The notes under the pieces were generated by a model. The model was given only the letters and a program-made list of their open reading frames with translations, made no database searches and was not told the origin of the DNA. The position numbers and the translations under genes were made by a program. From the IMG/VR virus record IMGVR_UViG_3300047668_001250, positions 1-38,745 of that record: DNA of 38,745 nucleotides; one strand, written 5' to 3'. Origin of the DNA: a virus. Below are positions 6,799 through 13,705 of this stretch, piece after piece (the stretch's first letter is position 1; each line of letters opens with the position of its first letter).

Positions 6799-7562
6799 AA
6801 CTTTACCTTTTGTTGTTTAAAACTTTCATTCAATATATGGTAGCATAACTTTGCAACTACAAAATCATATGCTGGTATGTTTTCGATTGGTGCAAATTCA
6901 ACTACATCTACTGCTACAATTCTATTTTGATAGCATATTGTTTTAATTAATTCTATTGTTTCTTCCCACAACAAACCTCCCGGTTCTGGCGTGCCTGTTG
7001 CAGGCATTATCGATACATCAAGTGCATCAACGTCAAACGTTAGATATAATTCTTTACCCTTTGGTAGTCTGTTTCTATGTATTCTGTGGTTGTTCTGATT
7101 GATATATTCATCTTCACTACGACTCATGTTACGAATACCAAAACTATACAGTTCAGTATCTTCATTTAACTCTACACATCTACGCATAGCACATGCATGA
7201 CTTTGAGAGTTGCCTTCATAACTATCACGTAAATCACAGTGAGCATCGAATTGTACAATGTCTGTGTTATAATGTTGATATGCATGAGAGGTTAAACTAT
7301 GATCTCCTCCTAATATAAAAACAAATTTGTTATCTTCTTTTGCTTGTTTAACTGTTTGACTTAGATCCTTTGGTTCAGTCATTGTATGTATTTTTAAATA
7401 ATCTGGGTAAGGGTGCAGTTCTACCTCTTGACTAGCACGTAGAATGGCCTGCGGTCCGTTCTTTGTTCCGCCGCCCCATGAGACATTGCTTTCTATACCG
7501 TAAGGTACTACAACTACATCACAATCTTCGTAATTGTATTCTTTAGTTCCGAATAAGTTCAT
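6786..7562 (-). CDS. speB: Agmatinase/arginase-family ureohydrolase
   Basis: The 258-residue product has the full binuclear-Mn ureohydrolase signature: His88 in GGDHS, Asp106, His108 and Asp110 in DAHCD, and Asp177 and Asp179 in TFDVDALD, followed by MPATGTPEPGGL and VDVVEFAP. Agmatinase splits agmatine into putrescine and urea; arginase and formiminoglutamase share the fold. The agmatinase call rests on context: it is fused by overlaps to a deoxyhypusine-synthase-like gene (20 nt) and a SpeD-like gene (13 nt), making a compact polyamine operon. The protein is somewhat shorter than typical agmatinases (about 300). It should be cytoplasmic. Confidence 0.9.
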   Translation of the reverse strand: MNLFGTKEYNYEDCDVVVVPYGIESNVSWGGGTKNGPQAILRASQEVELHPYPDYLKIHTMTEPKDLSQTVKQAKEDNKFVFILGGDHSLTSHAYQHYNTDIVQFDAHCDLRDSYEGNSQSHACAMRRCVELNEDTELYSFGIRNMSRSEDEYINQNNHRIHRNRLPKGKELYLTFDVDALDVSIMPATGTPEPGGLLWEETIELIKTICYQNRIVAVDVVEFAPIENIPAYDFVVAKLCYHILNESFKQQKVKLWKR

Positions 7563-8517
7563 TTAATTTTTGTGCTGACCTTGGTAATGAATTTACATAA
7601 ACATAATTTGCTATGATAGGTAAGATATGACTTGCTTCGGCATACACCATTTGAGTCTGTTGATTACTTACCTTACCCCAACTACATGCTTCATCTAATG
7701 TGCTACTTGAACATGCTCCGTCTCTTACATCTGCTACTGTAATTTGAACCGCGTACTTATGCAGTGGTACCTCGGTTCCTAACATTTCAGCCGCGACTAC
7801 AATATCTTGTGCAAAGTTTTTTGGTACTCCGCCGCCTACCATAAACAATCCTGTATCTTTTGCTTTAATCTTTAACTCAGTTAATTCTTTAAGGTCTGCT
7901 ATACTATCGATAATGCAGTAGTATTCTTCTTCTATTCTATGTTTAAGCAAACCGAATCCTGCGGCACTGTCATTCAAAGCAGGACAGAAGATGGGTACGC
8001 CTGCTTCATAACATTCATTGACTAAACTGTTTGGAGTATGTTTACCTAAAAGATTTAGAAACTCTCTGGAACTCATTATACTACCTTCACTATACCGAGT
8101 TGCAATATCACAAACATATTGATCGACTTTCTTTAAATCTTCTTCATAGATATACGTATCATAGATTCTATCGATACCTTTTTGTCTGAGTTCATCATCA
8201 TCGACTTTTGTTGTTCCTTCGTAATGATGATATCCTAAAGCCTCATACAAATCCATGTCAATAACACTTGCTCCAGTAGCAACTATTATGTCTACCATGT
8301 TAAGTCTTACTAAGTCTCTATATAGTTGAAGACAACCAGCGGCTTGCGTTGAACCAGCAATTGTTAGAATGATTGTACAGTTAGGATCCTCATTCATTTG
8401 CTTGAATAATTGACAAGCATTATAGAGTTCTCTGGAAGTGAAAGATGTGTGTGCTAATGATTCTACATAATCACTCACGTCCATTTTAGTAAAGTCGATA
8501 TGTTCTATTTTATTCAT
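7543..8517 (-). CDS. Deoxyhypusine synthase-like, probable homospermidine synthase
   Basis: The 324-residue product belongs to the deoxyhypusine synthase family. SWGKVS holds Lys282, the equivalent of the catalytic Lys that carries the aminobutyl group, preceded by DGACSSSTLDEAC. GGGVPKNF and TGASVIDMD are NAD-site motifs. In bacteria, which lack eIF5A, such homologues make homospermidine from putrescine or spermidine with NAD. As first gene of the cassette it would use the putrescine made by the adjacent agmatinase. The ATG lies 5 nt after a late-type TAAATA and lacks a Shine-Dalgarno, predicting a leaderless mRNA. Product identity is inference; the family is firm. Confidence 0.9.
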   Translation of the reverse strand: MNKIEHIDFTKMDVSDYVESLAHTSFTSRELYNACQLFKQMNEDPNCTIILTIAGSTQAAGCLQLYRDLVRLNMVDIIVATGASVIDMDLYEALGYHHYEGTTKVDDDELRQKGIDRIYDTYIYEEDLKKVDQYVCDIATRYSEGSIMSSREFLNLLGKHTPNSLVNECYEAGVPIFCPALNDSAAGFGLLKHRIEEEYYCIIDSIADLKELTELKIKAKDTGLFMVGGGVPKNFAQDIVVAAEMLGTEVPLHKYAVQITVADVRDGACSSSTLDEACSWGKVSNQQTQMVYAEASHILPIIANYVYVNSLPRSAQKLNELIRN

Positions 8518-8522
8518 AACAA

Positions 8523-8528
8523 TATTTA
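8523..8528 (-). promoter_or_regulatory. Late-type promoter, leaderless arrangement, polyamine cassette
   Basis: CACTAAATATTGTTATG on the - strand: TAAATA ends 5 nt before the start codon at 8517. If transcription begins 6-7 nt after the element, as in T4, the mRNA starts at the ATG. Confidence 0.65.
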
Positions 8529-8544
8529 GTGAGATTTCAGCAAC

Positions 8545-8850
8545 CTACACATTTTTATTCGCCCTTTTTTTGTTATCAAACTTTTCATCTATGGGTTGTA
8601 ATGTCCATCGGTCATGTACTACTTCACATACAGTACACTTCCAGTAACTGACACCATCGTATTTGCCTCGTACTTCAATGCCAACTACGTTTTTACCAAA
8701 GTGTTTTGGTGCACCTGGTTTACAGCCGTACATTGATCCAGTCTGCATTGCTTTACGCAGAGTATAGCCTTTACGTTCAAAGTGTTCAGTAATCGTTTCC
8801 TCTTCTTCCCATGCAATATTGCAACTTGGACATTGATTTGGACTACTCAT
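8545..8850 (-). CDS. Zinc-ribbon-like small protein (101 aa)
   Basis: Two CxxC pairs, CPSC near residue 8 and CTVC near residue 73, could bind one zinc. Between them is a basic, Gly-containing stretch with TITEHFERKGY and VGIEVRGKYDGVSYWKC, and the tail is Lys/Asn-rich (DNKKRANKNV). The arrangement suggests a nucleic-acid or protein-binding zinc ribbon, but no exact family is recognised. Its start overlaps the stop of the 59-residue basic gene (ATGA), and GGAGACGAGGA provides the ribosome site. It is transcribed toward the polyamine cassette, 27 nt away. Confidence 0.7.
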   Translation of the reverse strand: MSSPNQCPSCNIAWEEEETITEHFERKGYTLRKAMQTGSMYGCKPGAPKHFGKNVVGIEVRGKYDGVSYWKCTVCEVVHDRWTLQPIDEKFDNKKRANKNV

Positions 8851-9026
8851 TCCTCGTCTCCTTTTCGTAATTCGTCTTTTTGAACTCTACGGAAACGTTT
8901 GTTGTATCCACGTTTGATTGACTTAGCAACACCACTGTTCGTTAGATAGACGTAAAACCCACGTGCCTTGGTTAGTGCATCATACTCTGCACCGCCCTTC
9001 AAGGGTATTCGTTTTTTCTTAGACAT
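8847..9026 (-). CDS. Small basic protein (59 aa)
   Basis: The 59-codon frame begins MSKKKRIPLKGGAEYDALT, then ARGFYVYLTNSGVAKSIK and RGYNKRFRRVQKDELRKGDEE. It is strongly basic (many Lys/Arg), so nucleic-acid binding is plausible, but no family is recognised. It overlaps the next gene by 4 nt (ATGA) and the previous one by 8 nt, typical of a real phage operon member. The GGAG of the next gene's ribosome site is inside its last codons. Confidence 0.7.
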   Translation of the reverse strand: MSKKKRIPLKGGAEYDALTKARGFYVYLTNSGVAKSIKRGYNKRFRRVQKDELRKGDEE

Positions 9027-9180
9027 CGGGTTTGTACTCCAAAAAAGTATAGAACTTAAACCATAGAAATGAAATATCTAAACAATGCTCAACTAATGAT
9101 ATTGAGATAGAAGGAAGCAAGTAGACAGTCTTTTCATACGTCCACTGATTGCTGAAACGATATACTCTTTTACTTGTCAT
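9019..9180 (-). CDS. Small hypothetical protein (53 aa)
   Basis: The frame MTSKRVYRFSNQWTYEKTV, then a hydrophobic-aromatic part (LLPSISISLVEHCLDISFLWFKFYTF) and LEYKPDV, starts 11 nt after an AGAGGTC ribosome site. Its end overlaps the 59-residue gene by 8 nt. It lies 16 nt downstream of the tRNA-Arg(UCU) gene, so it is probably co-transcribed with it. No family is recognised; the hydrophobic stretch could be amphipathic or membrane-associated. Confidence 0.6.
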   Translation of the reverse strand: MTSKRVYRFSNQWTYEKTVYLLPSISISLVEHCLDISFLWFKFYTFLEYKPDV

Positions 9181-9196
9181 AATGACCTCTGTTAAT

Positions 9197-9272
9197 TGGT
9201 CCGCCCTCCAGGATTCGAACCTGGGACCTACTGCTTAGAAGGCAGTTGTTCTATCCACTGAACTAAGAGCGG
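9197..9272 (-). tRNA. tRNA-Arg (anticodon UCU)
   Basis: Cloverleaf on the - strand: acceptor CCGCTCT/AGGGCGG, anticodon stem ACTGC/GCAGT with loop CTTCTAA (anticodon TCT), T-arm GGTTCGAATCC, discriminator A and encoded CCA. AGA is a frequent codon in this AT-rich sequence, so the phage probably supplements host decoding. Confidence 0.95.
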
Positions 9273-9293
9273 TAAAACTTTCTTTGTGTTGAT

Positions 9294-9370
9294 TGGCGCG
9301 CCTGAAAGGATTCGAACCTCTGACTTCCTGGTTCGTAGCCAGGTACTCTATCCAGCTGAGTTACAGGCGC
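9294..9370 (-). tRNA. tRNA-Arg (anticodon ACG)
   Basis: Cloverleaf on the - strand: acceptor GCGCCTG/CAGGCGC, anticodon stem CCTGG/CCAGG with loop CTACGAA (anticodon ACG, needs A-to-I editing), T-arm GGTTCGAATCC, discriminator G and encoded CCA. Its first ten bases are also the last codons and stop of the gene ending at 9361. Confidence 0.95.
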
Positions 9371-9675
9371 GGGGTTGTATTAATTGATGTAATGTTTCTA
9401 ATTAAGAAACTTCTCCACCCTTCTGCTTTTGTATCAAAGACTGCAAGACTGTTTTCAGGATTCTTAATAACCCTTTCTTTCTTTTCTTCGCCTTCTTTGA
9501 TTACCACTTTAGGTAAGGTTTCTGGTTGTAATGTACAAGTCATTACACGTTCATCGCCATTGATCTTTGTAAAAGTAACTTCTACTAGGTCTTTGACAAG
9601 AACATCTTTAACTTCTGATCTGAAATTGTTCCATTCTTCATCAGTCCAATTTTGATCTGGAGTCAATATAGTCAT
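9361..9675 (-). CDS. SH3-barrel (WYL_2/Sm-like) phage protein (104 aa)
   Basis: The core LVKDLVEVTFTKINGDERVMTCTLQPETLP followed by SLAVFDTKAEGWRSFLIRNI is the pattern of the WYL_2 or Sm-like SH3-barrel family common in T4-like phages: a short barrel with GDxRxMxCTL and a terminal VxDxxxxxWRSF strand. It may bind nucleic acid; the actual role is unknown. The stop codon (9361-9363) falls inside the tRNA-Arg(ACG) gene, overlapping it by 10 nt, so RNase P cleavage at the tRNA 5' end would remove the stop from this mRNA. It follows the 46-residue gene by 3 nt. Confidence 0.85.
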   Translation of the reverse strand: MTILTPDQNWTDEEWNNFRSEVKDVLVKDLVEVTFTKINGDERVMTCTLQPETLPKVVIKEGEEKKERVIKNPENSLAVFDTKAEGWRSFLIRNITSINTTPRL

Positions 9676-9678
9676 AAA

Positions 9679-9819
9679 CTATCCTTTTGTTTTTTGTGAT
9701 TTATAATAAGCCATCAAATCTTCCCAACGAAAGAGTTGTCTTCTGTCGGAGCACCAGAACCAACCTTTATAGTATGGGTCGTTTGCTTTTGATTTGTTAT
9801 TTTCCATTGTTGCGTACAT
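9679..9819 (-). CDS. Small hypothetical protein (46 aa)
   Basis: The frame MYATMENNKSKANDPYYKGWFW, then CSDRRQLFRWEDLMAYYKSQKTKG, is basic and aromatic (PYYKGWFWCSDRRQLFRWEDL). TAGGAACAAAT upstream is a ribosome site; a second ATG is four codons in. It sits 3 nt before the SH3-barrel gene and just after the candidate structured RNA, so that RNA may be its leader. No family is recognised. Confidence 0.65.
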   Translation of the reverse strand: MYATMENNKSKANDPYYKGWFWCSDRRQLFRWEDLMAYYKSQKTKG

Positions 9820-9836
9820 ATTTGTTCCTAAAAAGA

Positions 9837-9953
9837 GAGTCTCTAACAGTGTAAATCTTAAGACTTACCTAACCCTTTTAATGGGCTCCTGAAGAGACTC
9901 AGAATGTTTAACGCAACCCTTAGCAATAATTAGCAATTTAACGTTTTGCGTTA
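9837..9953 (-). ncRNA. Candidate structured RNA or 5' leader
   Basis: This stretch without a gene can form two domains on the - strand. Domain 1: TAACGCA (9947-9953) pairs with TGCGTTA (9909-9915), enclosing TTGCTAATTATTGCTAA. Domain 2: AGAGACTC's partner arms at 9893-9900 and 9837-9844 pair (8 bp) and enclose a small AGCCC/GGGTT hairpin (9871-9887) plus the near-palindrome 9851-9868 (GTAAGTCTTAAGATTTAC). TATAAT (9962-9967) just upstream could be a -10, but its -35 is poor. It does not match any riboswitch I recognise. Alternatives are a leader of the 46-residue gene or an independent small RNA. Confidence 0.4.
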
Positions 9954-9971
9954 TGTGTAGTATTATACTAC

Positions 9972-10571
9972 TTAATGAGAATTAAATAAAGCGTTTTGGG
10001 TAGCCTGATCTTTCGGAGTCGGACCGTTACCTTGAGACACCATACCTAATTTTCCGCCTTGTGCTATAATTCTGTCTACCATGTCTTCAAACTCAATTGG
10101 TTTCAAGTCAGTATGTTCGACAGATACACACAAGAATCTAGGGTCAATCGCACCGTCTAACAACACTCTGTTAGAGTGTAAGTGCCCATGTACATTGCAC
10201 CCGAATCTACCCAACTGTTCAACGTGAATCGGTATATGAGTGAACACTATACCATTAGTCACATGACAGCCTCGGATATCTTTGAATACATCTACGTACT
10301 TGTGCAACTTCAAGTTATCATGGTTACCCTTGACAAGTATCTTAATGCCGTTCATCTGCTTGACTTTATCAAGTCCTCTAGCATTGAAGGCAATGTCACC
10401 TAACATGTATACTTTATCAGTAGGCTTCACAATCTCGTTGTGGGCTTGAACCATAGCATCTTCCATTTCTTCTATAGTATCAAAATCACGGCATTTAGAC
10501 CCGTCCGGATTGGTGAAATTGATCACGTTATTGTGACCGAAGTGTAAATCTGCTGTAAAGAAATGAGACAT
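9972..10571 (-). CDS. Calcineurin-like metallophosphoesterase (199 aa)
   Basis: All metal-binding blocks are present in order: DLHFGH (residues 8-13), LGDIAF, KGNHDN, FTHIPIH and VHGHLHS. This is the phage or bacterial YfcE/MPP-type metallophosphoesterase, a two-metal hydrolase of phosphoesters; the substrate cannot be told from sequence. Similar enzymes are common in T4-like phages. It is transcribed from the consensus promoter at 10601-10629, about 25 nt before its ATG, with AAAGGAACTAAT as the ribosome site. It is therefore probably an early gene under the same regulator as the small genes at 5081 and 5667. Confidence 0.9.
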   Translation of the reverse strand: MSHFFTADLHFGHNNVINFTNPDGSKCRDFDTIEEMEDAMVQAHNEIVKPTDKVYMLGDIAFNARGLDKVKQMNGIKILVKGNHDNLKLHKYVDVFKDIRGCHVTNGIVFTHIPIHVEQLGRFGCNVHGHLHSNRVLLDGAIDPRFLCVSVEHTDLKPIEFEDMVDRIIAQGGKLGMVSQGNGPTPKDQATQNALFNSH

Positions 10572-10600
10572 ATTAGTTCCTTTGTGCGTTAATAGAGTAT

Positions 10601-10629
10601 ATTATAGCACCCTTTGGGTATATTGTCAA
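10601..10629 (-). promoter_or_regulatory. Consensus sigma-70 promoter with inverted repeat in spacer
   Basis: TTGACA (10624-10629), 17 bp, TATAAT (10601-10606) on the - strand. The spacer holds ACCC-AAA-GGGT (10609-10619): the same GGGT/ACCC half-sites as at 5124 and 5704, but in opposite order and with a 3-nt centre. It drives the metallophosphoesterase. Confidence 0.92.
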
Positions 10630-10663
10630 GCCTTTTAAAAAATTATTTGCACTATCTATTCCT

Positions 10664-10671
10664 TATAAATA
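10664..10671 (+). promoter_or_regulatory. T4-consensus late promoter TATAAATA, leaderless arrangement
   Basis: The exact T4 late consensus TATAAATA ends 5 nt before the ATG at 10677. No Shine-Dalgarno lies between. It starts the sugar-activation operon and is back-to-back with the early promoter at 10601. Confidence 0.75.
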
Positions 10672-10676
10672 TATGC

Positions 10677-11384
10677 ATGAATATATTAATACCAGCCGCA
10701 GGGAAAGGGTCTCGTTTTGACGGACACTATGACTCACCAAAAAACATGATTGATGTCAAAGGGGAGCCGATGTTAGTGGCTGCCGCTAGAAGTCTAGGAC
10801 TTGACGGACCAGATAATACATTGATCTTTGTACTCCCAGAAAACTTTGAGACTAATTCACATCGGACGATAGGGACACATTTGCAAGAGGAGTTTCCAGA
10901 CTCAGTAGTACTAGTAGTAGTCGGTGAGACTGACGGAGCCGCACACACAGCCCAATTTGCAGACAAGTATATTGATAACGATGAAGAACTTTTTATTGCA
11001 AATTGTGATCAAATCATGCATTGGGATCCTAAACTACGAGAAGAAGTGTTCGACAAGTTAAGAGAGCATGATGCAGGAATTATCACAGTTGAAAGCGATG
11101 AGCAGAAACATAGTTATCTAAATTTACAGACCGGACAGATTATTGAAAAAGAACGTCAGCCTGGAAATATGGCATTAACTGGACTTCATTACTTTAAACG
11201 CGGATCAGATTTTGTATCTAGTACACGATTAATGATGCAGTCAGGTGTAAAATCTTTAGGTGAATACTATATTGGGCCTGCATTCAACTGGTTTGAAGGC
11301 GATGCCGGATTCTATCAAATTATGCCAGAAGATATTTCTTTCATTGGCACACCAGATGACTTAAAAGTATACCTTGAAAAGTGA
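10677..11384 (+). CDS. Sugar-phosphate nucleotidyltransferase (235 aa)
   Basis: The N terminus NILIPAAGKGSRF is the nucleotide-binding loop of the NTP_transferase family (GxGxR), followed by SPKNMIDVKGEPML and the metal Asp in ANCDQIMHWD. These enzymes join a sugar-1-phosphate to NTP, releasing PPi. The sequence near LTGLHYFKRG and YYIGPAFNWF matches the sugar-site half of the fold. The specificity (CDP-, GDP-, UDP- or dTDP-) is not readable. The ATG at 10677 is preferred to an upstream frame because it begins the conserved MNILIPAAG and sits 5 nt after TATAAATA. Overlap with the cupin gene is GTGA. Confidence 0.9.
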   Translation: MNILIPAAGKGSRFDGHYDSPKNMIDVKGEPMLVAAARSLGLDGPDNTLIFVLPENFETNSHRTIGTHLQEEFPDSVVLVVVGETDGAAHTAQFADKYIDNDEELFIANCDQIMHWDPKLREEVFDKLREHDAGIITVESDEQKHSYLNLQTGQIIEKERQPGNMALTGLHYFKRGSDFVSSTRLMMQSGVKSLGEYYIGPAFNWFEGDAGFYQIMPEDISFIGTPDDLKVYLEK

Positions 11385-11701
11385 TCGTCGGAAAATTATC
11401 TGATACTACTAGAGGTTGGGTCATCGGAGACTTTGAACCTAGTCTTCTCAAAACAAAAGATTTTGAAGTAGGTATACTCACTCATCTAAAAGGTGAACAA
11501 TGGAATGCTCACTATCACAAAGAAGGCACAGAATACAATATCTTAATTAAAGGATCAATGAATGTCTGTGACACTGAATTAATAACAGGTGATACTTTTA
11601 TTATTGAGCCTAATGAAGTGGCAGACCCAACATTTTATGAAGACTGTACTATTGTTTGCATAAAAGTTCCAGGCGACTCTAAGGATAAATATCTTGTATG
11701 A
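11381..11701 (+). CDS. Cupin-fold protein (106 aa)
   Basis: A single-domain cupin: HLKGEQWNAHYHKEGTEYNILIKG gives the HxH..E metal-site motif (His, His and Glu), and GDTFIIEPNEVADPTF is the second cupin block. Such small cupins in sugar loci act as isomerases, epimerases or binding modules; which applies here cannot be told. The start is GTG at 11381, overlapping the previous stop (GTGA), and the gene overlaps the next ATG by 4 nt. Its position between nucleotidyltransferase and HAD phosphatase suggests a role in the same activated-sugar pathway. Confidence 0.8.
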   Translation: MIVGKLSDTTRGWVIGDFEPSLLKTKDFEVGILTHLKGEQWNAHYHKEGTEYNILIKGSMNVCDTELITGDTFIIEPNEVADPTFYEDCTIVCIKVPGDSKDKYLV

Positions 11702-12420
11702 ACAAATATATTTTTGATGTCGATGGTGTACTCTGCGATGCTGGTCAATATATCGATGATAACTTTCGTATCTTTTTTGAGAATTGGATAGAAGATAAAA
11801 CATATTATCTAATTACAGGTAGTCACAAAGAAAAAACTGTAGATCAAATTGGTTCAGTTATTCCTGCTAAACAACATATCGGATTTCATTGTATGGGGAA
11901 TTCTATCTACCCGCCGAATGGAGAAGAAGTTCTTATTAACCAGTTTGAATTTACAATAGAAGAACAAACTTGGATGCGAGATTTTTGGCATAGAAGTATT
12001 TACGATCAAAAACCAGATTGGAAAACAGTCATAGAAAAAAGAAAGGGAAGTTACAATTATTCATTAGCAACTAGAACTAAAAACAAAGAACTTAGACAAC
12101 GTTACATGGACCATGATAGACTTTATAACGAACGACAAAACTTTATTAAACAGTTAAATGATAACTTTCCTCGACTAGATGCATATGCAGGTGGTAGTGT
12201 TAGCATTGATATTTGTTTACGTGGTGCAAACAAAAGTCAGATATTAGATTTAATCTATACTAAAGAAGAAGAAAAGATTTACTTCTTCTGTGATCAATAT
12301 ACTAAGTATGGTATAGATACTCCTTTAATAAATGCAATGGAACGTTTAGGTGATACAGGGCAAGTATTTAAAATAGATAACGGGTATAAAGAAACATGGG
12401 AAATATTAAAGACTCTATGA
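11698..12420 (+). CDS. HAD phosphatase/phosphomutase, PMM-like (240 aa)
   Basis: FDVDGVLC near the start is HAD motif I (nucleophile Asp7 and Asp9). LITGSHKEK is motif II. SLATRTKNKELRQRYMDHD, SVSIDICLRGANKSQIL (motif III Lys) and YFFCDQYTKYGIDTPL (motif IV) follow the order of eukaryote-type phosphomannomutases of the HAD IIB class. It could isomerise mannose-6-phosphate to mannose-1-phosphate, feeding the adjacent nucleotidyltransferase, or act as a sugar phosphatase. ATGA overlaps occur at both ends. The PMM resemblance is from motif order; identity to true PMM is low. Confidence 0.8.
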   Translation: MNKYIFDVDGVLCDAGQYIDDNFRIFFENWIEDKTYYLITGSHKEKTVDQIGSVIPAKQHIGFHCMGNSIYPPNGEEVLINQFEFTIEEQTWMRDFWHRSIYDQKPDWKTVIEKRKGSYNYSLATRTKNKELRQRYMDHDRLYNERQNFIKQLNDNFPRLDAYAGGSVSIDICLRGANKSQILDLIYTKEEEKIYFFCDQYTKYGIDTPLINAMERLGDTGQVFKIDNGYKETWEILKTL

Positions 12421-12872
12421 GATACATTGCACACAGAGGAAACATAAACGGTCCGTCAGCGATGGAGAATCATCCTGATCATATTAAAGAAGCATTAAAT
12501 GCAGGCTTTGATGTAGAAGTTGATGTGTGGGTTGTAGACGGAGAAGTATTTTTCGGACATGATAAACCTCTATATCCAGCAGACATTGTTTCATTAAATG
12601 AAAGATACTGGTTGCACTGTAAGAACATAGACGCATTAAGATTCTTTGGCGGAATTGAAATGAATAAGACTCATGCGTTTTGGCATGAGAATGATGATTA
12701 CACATTAACTAATAAGAAGTTTATATGGACTAACATAGGCAAAGATTTAACTAGTCGTAGCATTATGGTTATGCCAGAAGTCACTGATCCATCATTAGAA
12801 AATACATTAGACGTAGACTGCTCAGGCATCTGTAGTGACTGGATACAAAAAATTAAAGTGATGAGAACATGA
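12417..12872 (+). CDS. Short glycerophosphodiester phosphodiesterase-like protein (151 aa)
   Basis: MRYIAHRGNINGPS holds the GDPD start motif (AHRG). It is followed by MENHPDHIKEAL, EVDVW (metal Glu and Asp) and VFFGHDKPL (second catalytic His), so the N-terminal active-site blocks are complete. The protein is only about 60% of the usual GDPD length and lacks a clear C-terminal half of the barrel. The ATG at 12417 overlaps the previous stop (ATGA) and is preferred over a start seven codons earlier. In this operon it may act on a phospho-sugar or lipid-linked intermediate rather than glycerophosphodiesters. Confidence 0.75.
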   Translation: MRYIAHRGNINGPSAMENHPDHIKEALNAGFDVEVDVWVVDGEVFFGHDKPLYPADIVSLNERYWLHCKNIDALRFFGGIEMNKTHAFWHENDDYTLTNKKFIWTNIGKDLTSRSIMVMPEVTDPSLENTLDVDCSGICSDWIQKIKVMRT

Positions 12873-13705
12873 GACTGATAGGCGTAGGAGATAGTTGGTG
12901 CTGGGGAGCAGAACTCGTAGACCCTATCATTGATCCTGAACCAATAATGAATATGCCAGGTGGAGGCTTTGAAAGACAAGCCGTACCCGAAAACATAGCA
13001 TACAGATTAAAGCATCGGTATATCAATCGATTTGCAGACATGATCGATTCTGACGAACTAGTAGACTTAAGTGAGCCGTCATTGTCAAACGATGCAATTG
13101 TCAGAGTCTTAATGGAGTACTTGTCTACAGAAGGATACTTTACAGGTAGAGATACTTCAGATTTGTTTATATCGATCGGTTGGTCTAGTCCAGAACGCAG
13201 AGAGTTTCATACTAGAAAGCCATGGCGTCATAGTGCAACAGGATTTGATGATCACAAGATTGCATTTGGTCCGTGGAGTATGGATCAAGACCATTACGAT
13301 AAAGACTTAGATCAATTCTTTCGTTTATACTTTGATAAGTTTTGGTCAGAGACTGAGTTTATTCATAGACACATTAATCAAGTCTGGCAGATGGAAAAGA
13401 TACTAAAGAATTACGGCATCAAGTTTGTCATGCATCAAGCATTCTATCATCACCATGAAAAAATGATTTATGATTGGGACGATGAAGAATACGAAAAGAA
13501 CTTTAACAAGATTACTCCCGGTGACAAAGCACTCTGGGAAGACATTGATAGTGATACATTTATCAGAGATACTACAGCATGGCAACACATGCTAACTAAA
13601 GGAACTGCTGAAGAAGTTTTTATTGTCTTTCATCCTAGTGCTGAAGGACACAGACATTGGGCTGAATATTTACATAAACATTGTATAGAGAATAAGTTAC
13701 TATGA
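12869..13705 (+). CDS. SGNH/GDSL-type hydrolase-like protein (278 aa)
   Basis: GVGDSWCWGAE near residue 6 is the SGNH block I (nucleophile Ser in GDSW). SLSNDAIVR gives the block with Asn, and HPSAEGHRHWAEYL near the C terminus supplies the catalytic His. A long Asp/His-rich middle part (FDDHKIAFGPWSMDQDHYDKDLDQ) is an insertion. SGNH proteins in phage and surface-glycan loci deacylate or acylate sugars. The gene overlaps its neighbours by 4 nt at both ends. A second SGNH-like gene is at 28380. Substrate unknown. Confidence 0.8.
   Translation: MRLIGVGDSWCWGAELVDPIIDPEPIMNMPGGGFERQAVPENIAYRLKHRYINRFADMIDSDELVDLSEPSLSNDAIVRVLMEYLSTEGYFTGRDTSDLFISIGWSSPERREFHTRKPWRHSATGFDDHKIAFGPWSMDQDHYDKDLDQFFRLYFDKFWSETEFIHRHINQVWQMEKILKNYGIKFVMHQAFYHHHEKMIYDWDDEEYEKNFNKITPGDKALWEDIDSDTFIRDTTAWQHMLTKGTAEEVFIVFHPSAEGHRHWAEYLHKHCIENKLL

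Noticed and set aside
9972-9990. Second sigma-70 promoter upstream of the structured region
   Set aside because: TATAAT at 9962-9967 is good but the only -35 at 17 bp is TTTATT, and it lies within the phosphoesterase gene; kept only as a remark under the RNA feature.
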